Source: Gammaproteobacteria bacterium (lineage in GTDB: Bacteria > Pseudomonadota > Gammaproteobacteria > Granulosicoccales > Granulosicoccaceae). From it: a stretch of 5,682 nt of DNA. Location: the NCBI GenBank assembly GCA_003511825.1, contig DOIU01000158.1, forward strand, positions 1 to 5,682, written 5' to 3'. Below are positions 1-5,682 of this stretch, one piece after another (the stretch's first letter is position 1; every line of letters starts with the position of its first letter). The notes beneath the pieces are model-generated. The model saw nothing but the letters and a program-made list of their open reading frames with translations, was not told where the DNA came from and ran no database searches. The translations under genes and the position numbers were made by a program.

Positions 1-573
1 TTGGCGCAGGCCGCAATTATCGCCGGCACTGGCGTGGTTTGGGAGGTCTTCACCCAGCGGGCGCTTGATCGTGAGCGGGCGCCCGCCGATGCACACCTCG
101 GCCTCGCCGGCACGCGCGATGGCGTCGCTCTCGGCACTGAACAGATGCTCAACGTGCGCTGCAGTGGCCGGTGCCGCGATGGTGGCCACCGCTCGGACAG
201 ACGGCAAGCGTGCTGCCGCACTGAGCACGGCAGCGCCGCCCAGACTGTGCCCAATCAGTAAACCATGGGCTTCGGCGTTGTCGCTGAGATACTGGGCCGC
301 CGCCAGCAGGTCGTCAACATTGGACGAGAAATTTGCGTTGGCAAACTCCCCTTCACTGCCGCCGAGCCCGGTAAAGTCAAACCGCAAAACAGCAATCCCT
401 CGCGCGACCAAGGCTCGACTGATACGCGACGCCGCCGCAATGTCTTTGCCGCAGGTAAAGCAGTGCGCAAACAGAGCCCAGGCGCGCGTCGGCACCGGTA
501 ACGCCGGCCGCTCCAATAAGCCCGCAAGCTCAACACCTTCGGCGTTAGTGAACGTCAGTTTTTCTCGCTGCAT
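1..573 (-). CDS. Alpha/beta hydrolase, N-terminal part of a probable hydrolase-OsmC fusion (partial)
   Basis: The reading frame is open from the ATG at 573 down to base 1, giving 191 codons with no stop, so the C-terminus lies outside the window. The visible part is a serine hydrolase fold. An oxyanion-type segment AHCFTC lies at residues 36-41. RFDFTGLGGSEG (64-75) is the strand and loop after the second core strand. The nucleophile elbow GHSLGG (108-113) places the catalytic serine at Ser110. The CFTCGKD and NFSSNVDDL segments and the later IGGRPLTIK stretch (162-170) are typical, from family knowledge, of bacterial proteins in which this hydrolase is followed by an OsmC/Ohr-type peroxidase domain. 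The fusion itself is not visible here. The acid and histidine of the triad would also lie off the edge. The protein is probably cytoplasmic, since no signal peptide is seen. Its substrate is unknown. The Shine-Dalgarno sequence upstream of the ATG is weak. It is divergent from the yrbL-like gene. Confidence 0.88.
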   Translation of the reverse strand, partial: MQREKLTFTNAEGVELAGLLERPALPVPTRAWALFAHCFTCGKDIAAASRISRALVARGIAVLRFDFTGLGGSEGEFANANFSSNVDDLLAAAQYLSDNAEAHGLLIGHSLGGAAVLSAAARLPSVRAVATIAAPATAAHVEHLFSAESDAIARAGEAEVCIGGRPLTIKRPLGEDLPNHASAGDNCGLRQ

Positions 574-810
574 GGCAGGTCTCACTTATCCCACTCACCT
601 ACGCACTATCTTCAGCGCTGGGCCGCCGGATTGCAAGCAACCTCCCAAGCACAGCGACACCCGACAGCAGCGAATGATCGACACTGGCGATGGCGGTGCT
701 AATCACTGTACCATTGGCCCCCCATAACGGGATAAGCGATCACGGTTTGGCGACACACCACTTGCAGTGTTGATCACACCCGACAATCTCTAAGGAAACA
801 CCGCCCCAAC
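574..810. other. Divergent intergenic region between hydrolase and yrbL-like gene
   Basis: These 237 bases separate two divergently transcribed genes, so promoters for both are expected here. I could not find a sigma70-type -35/-10 pair with good match and spacing on either strand. Small symmetric or repeated elements near the yrbL-like gene are CACT-TGC-AGTG at 759-769, TGATCA at 771-776, and CACACC at 754-759 repeated exactly 21 bases later at 775-780. A single GGTTTG at 744-749 resembles half of a PhoP box, but no partner half-site follows at the expected spacing. No RNA gene or terminator hairpin is apparent. Confidence 0.5.
791..796 (+). promoter_or_regulatory. Probable ribosome-binding site of the yrbL-like gene
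   Basis: TAAGGA lies upstream of the ATG at 811, with 14 bases between motif and start codon. The match to the anti-Shine-Dalgarno sequence is good but the spacing is longer than the usual 5-10 bases, so initiation may be modest. No closer purine-rich motif is seen, and no in-frame alternative start gives a better arrangement. Confidence 0.5.
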
Positions 811-1425
811 ATGACCGCGCCACACCCATCACCGCTGATACTGCCTGCCGACTTGCTGCTGGCGATCGGTAACAATCGCCGCTGCTACTATCATCCCGAC
901 GACCGCAACCTGTGCGTCAAGGTCGTGCACCCGGACATCGGAGAGAAAGTCAATAACCGCGAAAAAAAATACTACCAACTGCTGCAAAAGCGCGACATCT
1001 CATGGGATCGCCTGGCGCGATACCAGGGCGCCGTCGCCACCGACCAGGGCGAAGGCTTGGTGTTTGATGTGGTGAGAGATTATGACGGCAGCATCGCCAA
1101 AACGGTCGACCACTACCTTAAGCTGGAAGACCAGCAGATCAACGACGACATCGTGCGCCAGATAGAGGCCCTAAAAACCTACTTTTTGCGGGAGTCTATT
1201 GTCTTCAGTGATTTAACAACCCTGAATATGGTCATGCGACGGACCGCACCCGGCTCGCGCCACCTGATGATTATTGACGGCCTGGGTCACAACGATGCGA
1301 TACCGCTGTGCGACTTTATACCCGCTATCGCCACCAAAAAAATTAAACGCATGTGGAACCGCAAGCGTGCTCACTGGTTTGACAATTACCCGCAGATCAA
1401 AGGGCGCGTCTTGAATTACGAGTAG
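811..1425 (+). CDS. YrbL-family (PhoP-regulatory-network) protein with kinase-like motifs
   Basis: This 204-residue protein resembles E. coli YrbL (PF10707), whose gene is activated by PhoP and PmrA and whose biochemical role is unknown. Family signatures are RRCYYHPDD (23-31), CVKV (35-38), NREKKYYQLL (49-58), ARYQGAVATDQGEGLVFD (69-86) and MWNRKRAHW (181-189). These line up with the eukaryotic-like kinase fold. Lys37 sits where the ATP-binding lysine would be and Glu51 where the helix-C glutamate would be. Asp134 and Asn139 in SDLTTLN keep the D-x4-N catalytic-loop spacing. Asp156 in IDGLG takes the place of the DFG aspartate. Those kinase assignments are my inference from motif spacing. 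No signal peptide or membrane segment is visible, so it is probably cytoplasmic. It is followed on the same strand by the transporter gene and may share its transcript. Family assignment is firm; the function is not known. Confidence 0.87.
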   Translation: MTAPHPSPLILPADLLLAIGNNRRCYYHPDDRNLCVKVVHPDIGEKVNNREKKYYQLLQKRDISWDRLARYQGAVATDQGEGLVFDVVRDYDGSIAKTVDHYLKLEDQQINDDIVRQIEALKTYFLRESIVFSDLTTLNMVMRRTAPGSRHLMIIDGLGHNDAIPLCDFIPAIATKKIKRMWNRKRAHWFDNYPQIKGRVLNYE

Positions 1426-1503
1426 GCCCGTGCCTGCGTGTCATCGATCTCGGCAGGTTGGATACGTTACACTGCCTTACCCCATCCAAGCTGTGAGTTT
1501 CGC

Positions 1504-2913
1504 GTGGCACTGCCTGAGCACACCAACACCGTGATCCAACCCACTGTTTTGCGCCGTTTGGCACGCGTCCCGGCGTGGCTGAAGTTTTTGTTATCGCTCG
1601 CTATGGCGACGTTGGTCTGGTTCGCGAGCGACGGTTTAGGCGCCTCAATACAGGGCGCCTTGAGTGTGAGTACCTTTGCCGCGCTGTTGTGGCTGACAGA
1701 AACGCTGCCCCTGCCCGTGACCGCGTTGATGGTGCCCACAGCCTTGGCCGCAGTGGGCGTGTTCGAGCAAAAGGACGCGTTTGACGCCTTTGGCAATTCG
1801 GTGATTTTTCTGGTGCTCGGTGGCTATGGTTTGGGCGTCGCGGTCCAGGCCAACCGGATTGACTTGTGGCTGGCAAAACGCCTGATCCGCCTGGCGGGTA
1901 CGGGGCACCATCGCCTGTTGGCAGCCTTAATGGGCACGTCCGCGTTCTTGTCCATGGTGATCTCCAACACCGCAACCGTGGCATTACTGCTCCCCGTTGC
2001 CACTGGCATTCTCGCCCGTTACGCCAGTGACCAGAATCTTGCGCGCCTGCTGTTGCTCGGCGTAGCTTACGGCGCGAGTATCGGCGGCATTGCCACCTTG
2101 ATCGGCAGCCCGCCCAACGCGATCGCCGCCGGTCTGCTGGGCTTGGAGTTCCTTGACTGGATCAGCTATGGCGTACCGGTCAGTGCCATCGCCCTGGTAC
2201 TGGCTTACGGAATTTTACTCAAGACCTGGCCGCCCACCACCGAAGCGCACGCTGACGCCACCGATAACACCGTCGAGGCGCTCAGACCGGCGGCGTGGCG
2301 AACCTTGTTCGTGGTGCTGCTCACCTTTGCGTTGTGGATGTTTGGGCCGGGTATCGCACGTAGCCTTGGCTGGCCACCAGCGCTGTTCGGCTCAGCGTCA
2401 GTCGCCATCTTGTCGCTGGCGCTCATGGTGCTGCTCGATTGCGTCACCTGGGGCAAGCTGGAGCGCGGCATCCAGTGGGGCGTACTGGTGTTGTTGGGCG
2501 GCGGGTTGACACTGGGCCGAGGCCTGACGGAATCCGGCGCCGCGGACTGGCTGGCCTCTCAACTTGTCGGTGCGGTGGGCGGCTTCCCCATGCTGTTGCT
2601 CCTACTCGCGTTGGTGCTGATCGCGGTGTTTGCCACCGAACTCATCTCCAATACCGCCGTTACCGCCAGCCTCGCCCCCATCCTAATGGGCGTGGCCTTA
2701 CAGCTTGGCCTGGCGGCGGAATCGCTGGTACTGCCGGTGACCATCGGCACCTCAATGGCGTTTATGCTGCCGGTGGCAACCCCGCCCAATGCCATGGTGC
2801 ACGCCACCGAACGCGTGACCCAACACGACATGATGCGCGTGGGCTTGCGATTGAACCTGGTCGTGGTGTCGGTGATCGTCATGGTGTTCTACGTGCGCGG
2901 GATTGGGTTGTAG
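1504..2913 (+). CDS. SLC13/DASS-family sodium-coupled anion transporter
   Basis: This inner-membrane transporter of the divalent anion:Na+ symporter family (COG0471; the INDY/CitT/SdcS group) imports dicarboxylates or related anions such as sulfate; the substrate is not readable here. Numbered from the GTG at 1504 it has 469 residues and is almost wholly hydrophobic. The two inverted-repeat halves each carry the family's SNT motif, MVISNTATVALLLP (151-164) and ELISNTAVTASLAP (379-392), which form the sodium and substrate sites. Each SNT is followed by a proline-asparagine loop, GSPPNA (201-206) and ATPPNA (425-430). The frame is open further up to a GTG at 1438 (491 residues). I prefer 1504 because GTGAG lies 6 bases upstream, the residues added by 1438 are not family-like, and the length and SNT positions then match Vibrio cholerae INDY (about 462 residues, SNT near 150 and 376, from memory). 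GTG at 1531 is also possible. Its stop is 14 bases from that of the convergent DUF3047 gene. Confidence 0.9.
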   Translation: MALPEHTNTVIQPTVLRRLARVPAWLKFLLSLAMATLVWFASDGLGASIQGALSVSTFAALLWLTETLPLPVTALMVPTALAAVGVFEQKDAFDAFGNSVIFLVLGGYGLGVAVQANRIDLWLAKRLIRLAGTGHHRLLAALMGTSAFLSMVISNTATVALLLPVATGILARYASDQNLARLLLLGVAYGASIGGIATLIGSPPNAIAAGLLGLEFLDWISYGVPVSAIALVLAYGILLKTWPPTTEAHADATDNTVEALRPAAWRTLFVVLLTFALWMFGPGIARSLGWPPALFGSASVAILSLALMVLLDCVTWGKLERGIQWGVLVLLGGGLTLGRGLTESGAADWLASQLVGAVGGFPMLLLLLALVLIAVFATELISNTAVTASLAPILMGVALQLGLAAESLVLPVTIGTSMAFMLPVATPPNAMVHATERVTQHDMMRVGLRLNLVVVSVIVMVFYVRGIGL

Positions 2914-2927
2914 ATCTGCCACGCCTG

Positions 2928-3572
2928 TCACTCAGCCGAAAAGTGTATATCACCAAAATAGCTCACAGCTTTTTGCATGCTATTGTCAGAGTCCGCCATG
3001 ATGGCAACGCCATGCAGCTGCGTGATGTCTTTATCAAACACACGTTGAAAATCCGCGCGGATGTCTTTTTTATAATGATGCCACTGCCCCAAGCCCTGGT
3101 CGCCGCTGTCCACCGGGATCATCATCGCCCGCTCGGTGAAGGGGTTGGGCCAATAGGCGGCGTCGGGCGCTTGGTTGGCCCAGACGTAGTTTAACGACAA
3201 GGCCTGCCAGGGCAAAAATCCATCTTTGTACACCACATACACCCGCGCCGGGAAGTCATCGCCCTGCTTTTGCCGTGGGTCCAGATCACTGAAGGTGTTC
3301 TCGACGCGCCAGGACCAGTTTAGGTATGGTGTCGCGGATAAGTCGATATCAATCTTTTTATACAACACCGAGGCGCTGTTATCCGTACTCGCTTTAAGCA
3401 CTTTTTGCGCATCGACATCGACCACGGTGTACTGGGTATCATTGGCGAACACTTTGCGCTGCCAGTGTTGTAAATTCCAATTCTCACTGATATCCAACGC
3501 CGGTGCATTGGCCAAGGCCACCCCCACCATCAGCACCACTAATATGACAAGTCCGGTTAATATAGATCGCAT
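2928..3572 (-). CDS. Exported DUF3047 protein
   Basis: This 214-residue protein matches the DUF3047 family (PF11249), whose function is unknown. An uncleaved-looking hydrophobic stretch at residues 4-21 ends in ALANA. Cleavage after Ala21 is the likelier site because cleavage after Ala23 would leave proline at +1. The mature protein would then be periplasmic or outer-membrane associated, with no lipobox cysteine. Family-type segments are LNWSWRVE (84-91), a GDDFPARVYVVY block (104-115), LNYVWAN (127-133) and YFGDIHF (205-211). The alternating aromatic and polar pattern suggests a beta-sandwich, which is inference. The ATG at 3572 was chosen because it starts the signal peptide and has AGGGG 10 bases upstream; the frame stays open to 3917 but that extension overlaps the GMC gene. 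It is last in the operon, 13 bases after the flavoprotein gene, so it probably works with that dehydrogenase or its substrate. Confidence 0.85.
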   Translation of the reverse strand: MRSILTGLVILVVLMVGVALANAPALDISENWNLQHWQRKVFANDTQYTVVDVDAQKVLKASTDNSASVLYKKIDIDLSATPYLNWSWRVENTFSDLDPRQKQGDDFPARVYVVYKDGFLPWQALSLNYVWANQAPDAAYWPNPFTERAMMIPVDSGDQGLGQWHHYKKDIRADFQRVFDKDITQLHGVAIMADSDNSMQKAVSYFGDIHFSAE

Positions 3573-3582
3573 GTGTGTAGTA

Positions 3583-3587
3583 CCCCT
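3583..3587 (-). promoter_or_regulatory. Ribosome-binding site of DUF3047 gene overlapping the GMC stop codon
   Basis: On the minus strand AGGGG stands 10 bases before the ATG at 3572. The TAG stop of the GMC gene occupies 3588-3586, so stop codon and ribosome-binding site share two bases. This fixes the DUF3047 start and suggests translation of the two genes is coupled. Confidence 0.7.
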
Positions 3588-5349
3588 ATGACTGCGTGTC
3601 GCCATTAGCAGCCTTGATGGGCCGCCACTGCATCGGTTGTGAAAAACGACGGGTCTGCGCCTGCGACGACGTACGAACACCCCCGCCCAATTGCGCACGG
3701 ATGTTATCCGCAACACGGAAGGCATTGGCGTAGATGGTCCAGGTGTGCTGGACGCTGCCGCCATTGGGCATAAAACTGCCATCGCTGACAAACAAATTCT
3801 CAGCCTCGTGGCTGCGGCAGTCCGCGTCCAGCACCGAGGATTCTGCATCATCGCCGAATCGGCAGGTGCCGGCTTGCAAATTGGTCGGCGGCGAGCCAAC
3901 GGCAAAGGCCGTGACATCCTCGGCGCCCATTTCGCGCAACACGCTACCGCCTTTATCCGCCAGGTACCAGCCCGTGCGCAAATTATGCGCGTGGTAATCC
4001 ACCTTCACATGCGACACCGGCAACCCCCATTTGTCTTTCTGGTGGGATGACAAGCGGATATGGCAATCATCAATGGGCAGCCAATCACAGAATGCCTCCA
4101 CCTTGATGTATTGTCCGCGCAGAAAATGCTGCTCCAGACGTTGCTTTAAGCGTTCACCCCAGACCAGACCATTGCTGTCAGTGACCAAATAGCTGGCACG
4201 TGCAATGGCGGAGGGCGGCTGAAAATCAAAATCAATCGTGCCGCCTTTCTGCCGGGGGCCAAAGTCCTTATCATCAATCACGTAGTAATCCTGCACCGCA
4301 CGGTTGATAAACGGACCAAAGCTCGCCAGTTCCTGGCCAAACTTTTCGTAGGTGACCCGCCCCGATGCTGCGCCACCGGCCGCAAAAATCAAATTGCGCC
4401 CGACCTGGCCGCTGTCATTGGCCAAGCCTTGCGGATAACGCGGACCGGTCGAGCGCAGTAACAAGCGCGCACTCTCAACCGCCTGGCAGGCCACATTAAA
4501 GATTTTTGCGGTCACGCGTTGCACCTTGCCATCGGCATCAAAATATTCCGCTGCAATCACCTTGCCCTTGGCGTCGCTGATTAAGCGGCTGACCATGGCG
4601 TGGGGTCGCACGTCACAATTGCCGGTCTCGACGGCGTCGTTCAATAACGCAGCTCTGGAGCTACCCTTGGCGCTGGTCGCACAGCCGTAACTGCCGCAAT
4701 AGCCACTGTAGTTGCAACCGCGTCGCCGACCCTTGGGGCGCGACAATATGGCACGCGGCGCAGTGATGGCGTCCATACCCAGAGCGTCGCAGGCCGCTTC
4801 AATATGACGTCCCATGGGGTGGTCGACCGTGGCCGGATAGGCAAACTGCTCACTGCTGCGCGGTTCGGCATAACGGTGTTTATGCACCCTGCCCGACACG
4901 CCGACGACACGCTCCACTTTGTCGTAGTAAGGCTCCATATCCTCATAACTGATCGGCCAGTCAACGATATTGGCGCCCTCAATCGGGCCAAACTCCGACA
5001 ACAGGCGAAAGTCCATCGGCTTCAAGCGATGAAAGTAGCCACTCATGAAGTTGCTGGAGCCGCCCACACAGTTGCCGTTCCAAAAGGTCCAGCCGCTCTG
5101 ATAGGTCGAACGCGCCCACCAGGCGTCGCGTTCTTCATGGCTCTCAACAACTTGGGGTTCATCGAGGGTGTTTGAGGCGTAGGCGTTGCGGCGGCAGCAG
5201 GCGATCTCGTCTTTGTAGAAATCTTTCTCGGTGTACCAAGGGCCTTTTTCCAGCACCACCACTGCATACCCGGCCTTCGCCAATTCATAGGCGACTGGCC
5301 CGCCGCCGGCGCCGCTGCCGATCACGCAAACGTCGTAGTCCGTTGTCAT
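3586..5349 (-). CDS. GMC-family FAD-dependent oxidoreductase, large subunit of a dehydrogenase
   Basis: This 587-residue flavoprotein should oxidise an alcohol, sugar or sugar acid with FAD; the substrate is unknown. The N-terminal Rossmann fold has VIGSGAGGGPVA (9-20) and VVLEKG (31-36). GNCVGGSSNFMSG (92-104) is the GMC FAD-binding loop. GCNYSGYCGSYGC (211-223) is a cysteine cluster with Cys212, Cys218 and Cys223. The C-terminal block AGTCRFG (493-499), SVLD (505-508) and NLFVSDGSFMP (518-528) leads into GSVQHTWTIYANAFRVAD (531-548). His535 fits the second active-site histidine, but the usual first histidine of HxxGTC is Leu491. The ATG at 5349 was chosen because the glycine-rich motif then starts near residue 11 and it overlaps the upstream stop as ATGA; the frame extends to 5409 inside the neighbouring gene. 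No signal peptide is present, so export would depend on the small subunit, as in known gluconate and glucose dehydrogenases. A 40-residue polar tail ends the protein. Confidence 0.9.
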   Translation of the reverse strand: MTTDYDVCVIGSGAGGGPVAYELAKAGYAVVVLEKGPWYTEKDFYKDEIACCRRNAYASNTLDEPQVVESHEERDAWWARSTYQSGWTFWNGNCVGGSSNFMSGYFHRLKPMDFRLLSEFGPIEGANIVDWPISYEDMEPYYDKVERVVGVSGRVHKHRYAEPRSSEQFAYPATVDHPMGRHIEAACDALGMDAITAPRAILSRPKGRRRGCNYSGYCGSYGCATSAKGSSRAALLNDAVETGNCDVRPHAMVSRLISDAKGKVIAAEYFDADGKVQRVTAKIFNVACQAVESARLLLRSTGPRYPQGLANDSGQVGRNLIFAAGGAASGRVTYEKFGQELASFGPFINRAVQDYYVIDDKDFGPRQKGGTIDFDFQPPSAIARASYLVTDSNGLVWGERLKQRLEQHFLRGQYIKVEAFCDWLPIDDCHIRLSSHQKDKWGLPVSHVKVDYHAHNLRTGWYLADKGGSVLREMGAEDVTAFAVGSPPTNLQAGTCRFGDDAESSVLDADCRSHEAENLFVSDGSFMPNGGSVQHTWTIYANAFRVADNIRAQLGGGVRTSSQAQTRRFSQPMQWRPIKAANGDTQS

Positions 5350-5682
5350 AGCTCGTAATACTTCTTGTCTGCCGGCGGCAACGGGTAGCCTGGGCTGTGG
5401 TTGAGCCATTGCCAGCCCACCTCCCCCCGATTGCCTCCGTAAATCGGGCTGCCCAGCAGGCCCTCTATCAGGTACTCCAGCATTTTGCCCAGGAAGCGCC
5501 CGCCGAGTTCATCCTGCTCAAACTGCCGCAGCAAGCGTTCTTTTTGCAGATGGCCAAGGCGGCCATCAAAGCGTTGGCCGGTCTCGCGCATACACAGGGC
5601 TTGCAGCTGTTTGGCGCCATCAATCATCAGCTGTTTATTGGCCGGGTCCATCTTGGGGTCCATAAACACACCGCGCAGAAAA
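5346..5682 (-). CDS. Gluconate 2-dehydrogenase subunit 3-like small subunit, C-terminal part (partial)
   Basis: The last 111 residues are visible and the frame is open to the right edge, so the N-terminus is outside the window. The hallmark C-terminal segment, roughly LLGSPIYGGNRGEVGWQWL followed by a proline-rich GYPLPP stretch, matches the gluconate 2-dehydrogenase subunit 3 family (PF13618). Members are small partners of GMC flavoproteins and usually carry a twin-arginine signal through which the folded flavoprotein is exported with them; that signal would lie beyond the edge and cannot be checked here. A GTG at 5669 and ATGs at 5663 and 5651 are in frame but fall inside the family domain, so I do not take them as starts. 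The stop TGA at 5348-5346 overlaps the GMC start in ATGA, which indicates co-translation and supports a two-subunit complex. Confidence 0.87.
   Translation of the reverse strand, partial: FLRGVFMDPKMDPANKQLMIDGAKQLQALCMRETGQRFDGRLGHLQKERLLRQFEQDELGGRFLGKMLEYLIEGLLGSPIYGGNRGEVGWQWLNHSPGYPLPPADKKYYEL

Noticed and set aside
65..727. Long plus-strand open frame of 220 codons
   Set aside because: It lies mostly opposite the alpha/beta hydrolase on the minus strand, which has clear catalytic motifs, and its own translation is low-complexity with no recognisable domain.
744..760. Possible PhoP box upstream of the yrbL-like gene
   Set aside because: Only one half-site-like GGTTTG is present; the bases 11 positions downstream do not match a second half-site.
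1445..1473. Sigma70 promoter before the transporter
   Set aside because: TACACT is a fair -10 element but the bases 16-18 positions upstream do not resemble TTGACA, so I did not list it as a feature.
2914..2927. Bidirectional terminator between the convergent genes
   Set aside because: Only 14 bases separate the stops and they form no stem with a loop and T-tract; only the 6-base palindrome AGATCT is present.
2439..3194. Plus-strand open frame of 251 codons spanning the convergent gene ends
   Set aside because: It is an alternate frame of the transporter and antisense to DUF3047; its Arg/Gly/His-rich translation is typical of a shadow in GC-rich DNA.
3573..3917. N-terminal extension of the DUF3047 frame
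   Set aside because: The extension overlaps the GMC C-terminal coding region in another frame, is arginine- and proline-rich, and would bury the signal peptide inside the protein.
5350..5409. N-terminal extension of the GMC frame to 5409
   Set aside because: It overlaps the small-subunit gene, adds 20 residues before the Rossmann motif that do not look like a Tat or Sec signal, and ignores the ATGA coupling at 5349.

Overview
This window looks like part of a gammaproteobacterial chromosome, probably free-living and aerobic. Two points suggest this: a YrbL-family protein, which is typical of that class, and moderately GC-rich, tightly packed genes. The lineage is inferred from gene families, not proven. 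I see no RNA gene, insertion sequence, CRISPR array or phage remnant.

Layout: (1) Positions 1-573, minus strand, hold the first 191 codons of an alpha/beta hydrolase of the type usually fused to a C-terminal OsmC domain; the gene runs off the left edge. (2) Positions 574-810 are a divergent intergenic region with no convincing promoter. (3) Positions 811-1425, plus strand, encode a YrbL-family protein with a kinase-like residue set. (4) Positions about 1504-2913, plus strand, encode an SLC13/DASS-family anion transporter with both SNT motifs; its start codon is uncertain. (5) Positions 2928-5682, minus strand, hold a compact operon read right to left: the C-terminal part of a gluconate 2-dehydrogenase subunit 3-like protein (runs off the right edge), a 587-residue GMC flavoprotein, and an exported DUF3047 protein. 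It converges on the transporter with only 14 bases between the stop codons.

How the genes work together: the minus-strand operon is the clearest functional unit. The small subunit and the flavoprotein overlap by the four bases ATGA. The ribosome-binding site of the DUF3047 gene overlaps the flavoprotein stop codon. By analogy with membrane-associated gluconate, sorbitol and glucose dehydrogenases, the small and large subunits should form a cell-envelope dehydrogenase that passes electrons to a cytochrome or quinone. The substrate cannot be read from the sequence. The DUF3047 protein is a secreted partner of unknown role. The yrbL-like gene and the transporter gene lie close together on the same strand and may be co-transcribed, but nothing links their functions.

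The points most worth a second look are in the GMC protein (a three-cysteine cluster resembling the iron-sulfur loop of bacterial FAD-glucose dehydrogenase, and a missing first active-site histidine) and in the YrbL-like protein (an apparently complete set of kinase catalytic residues). I found no clear evidence of a wholly new system.
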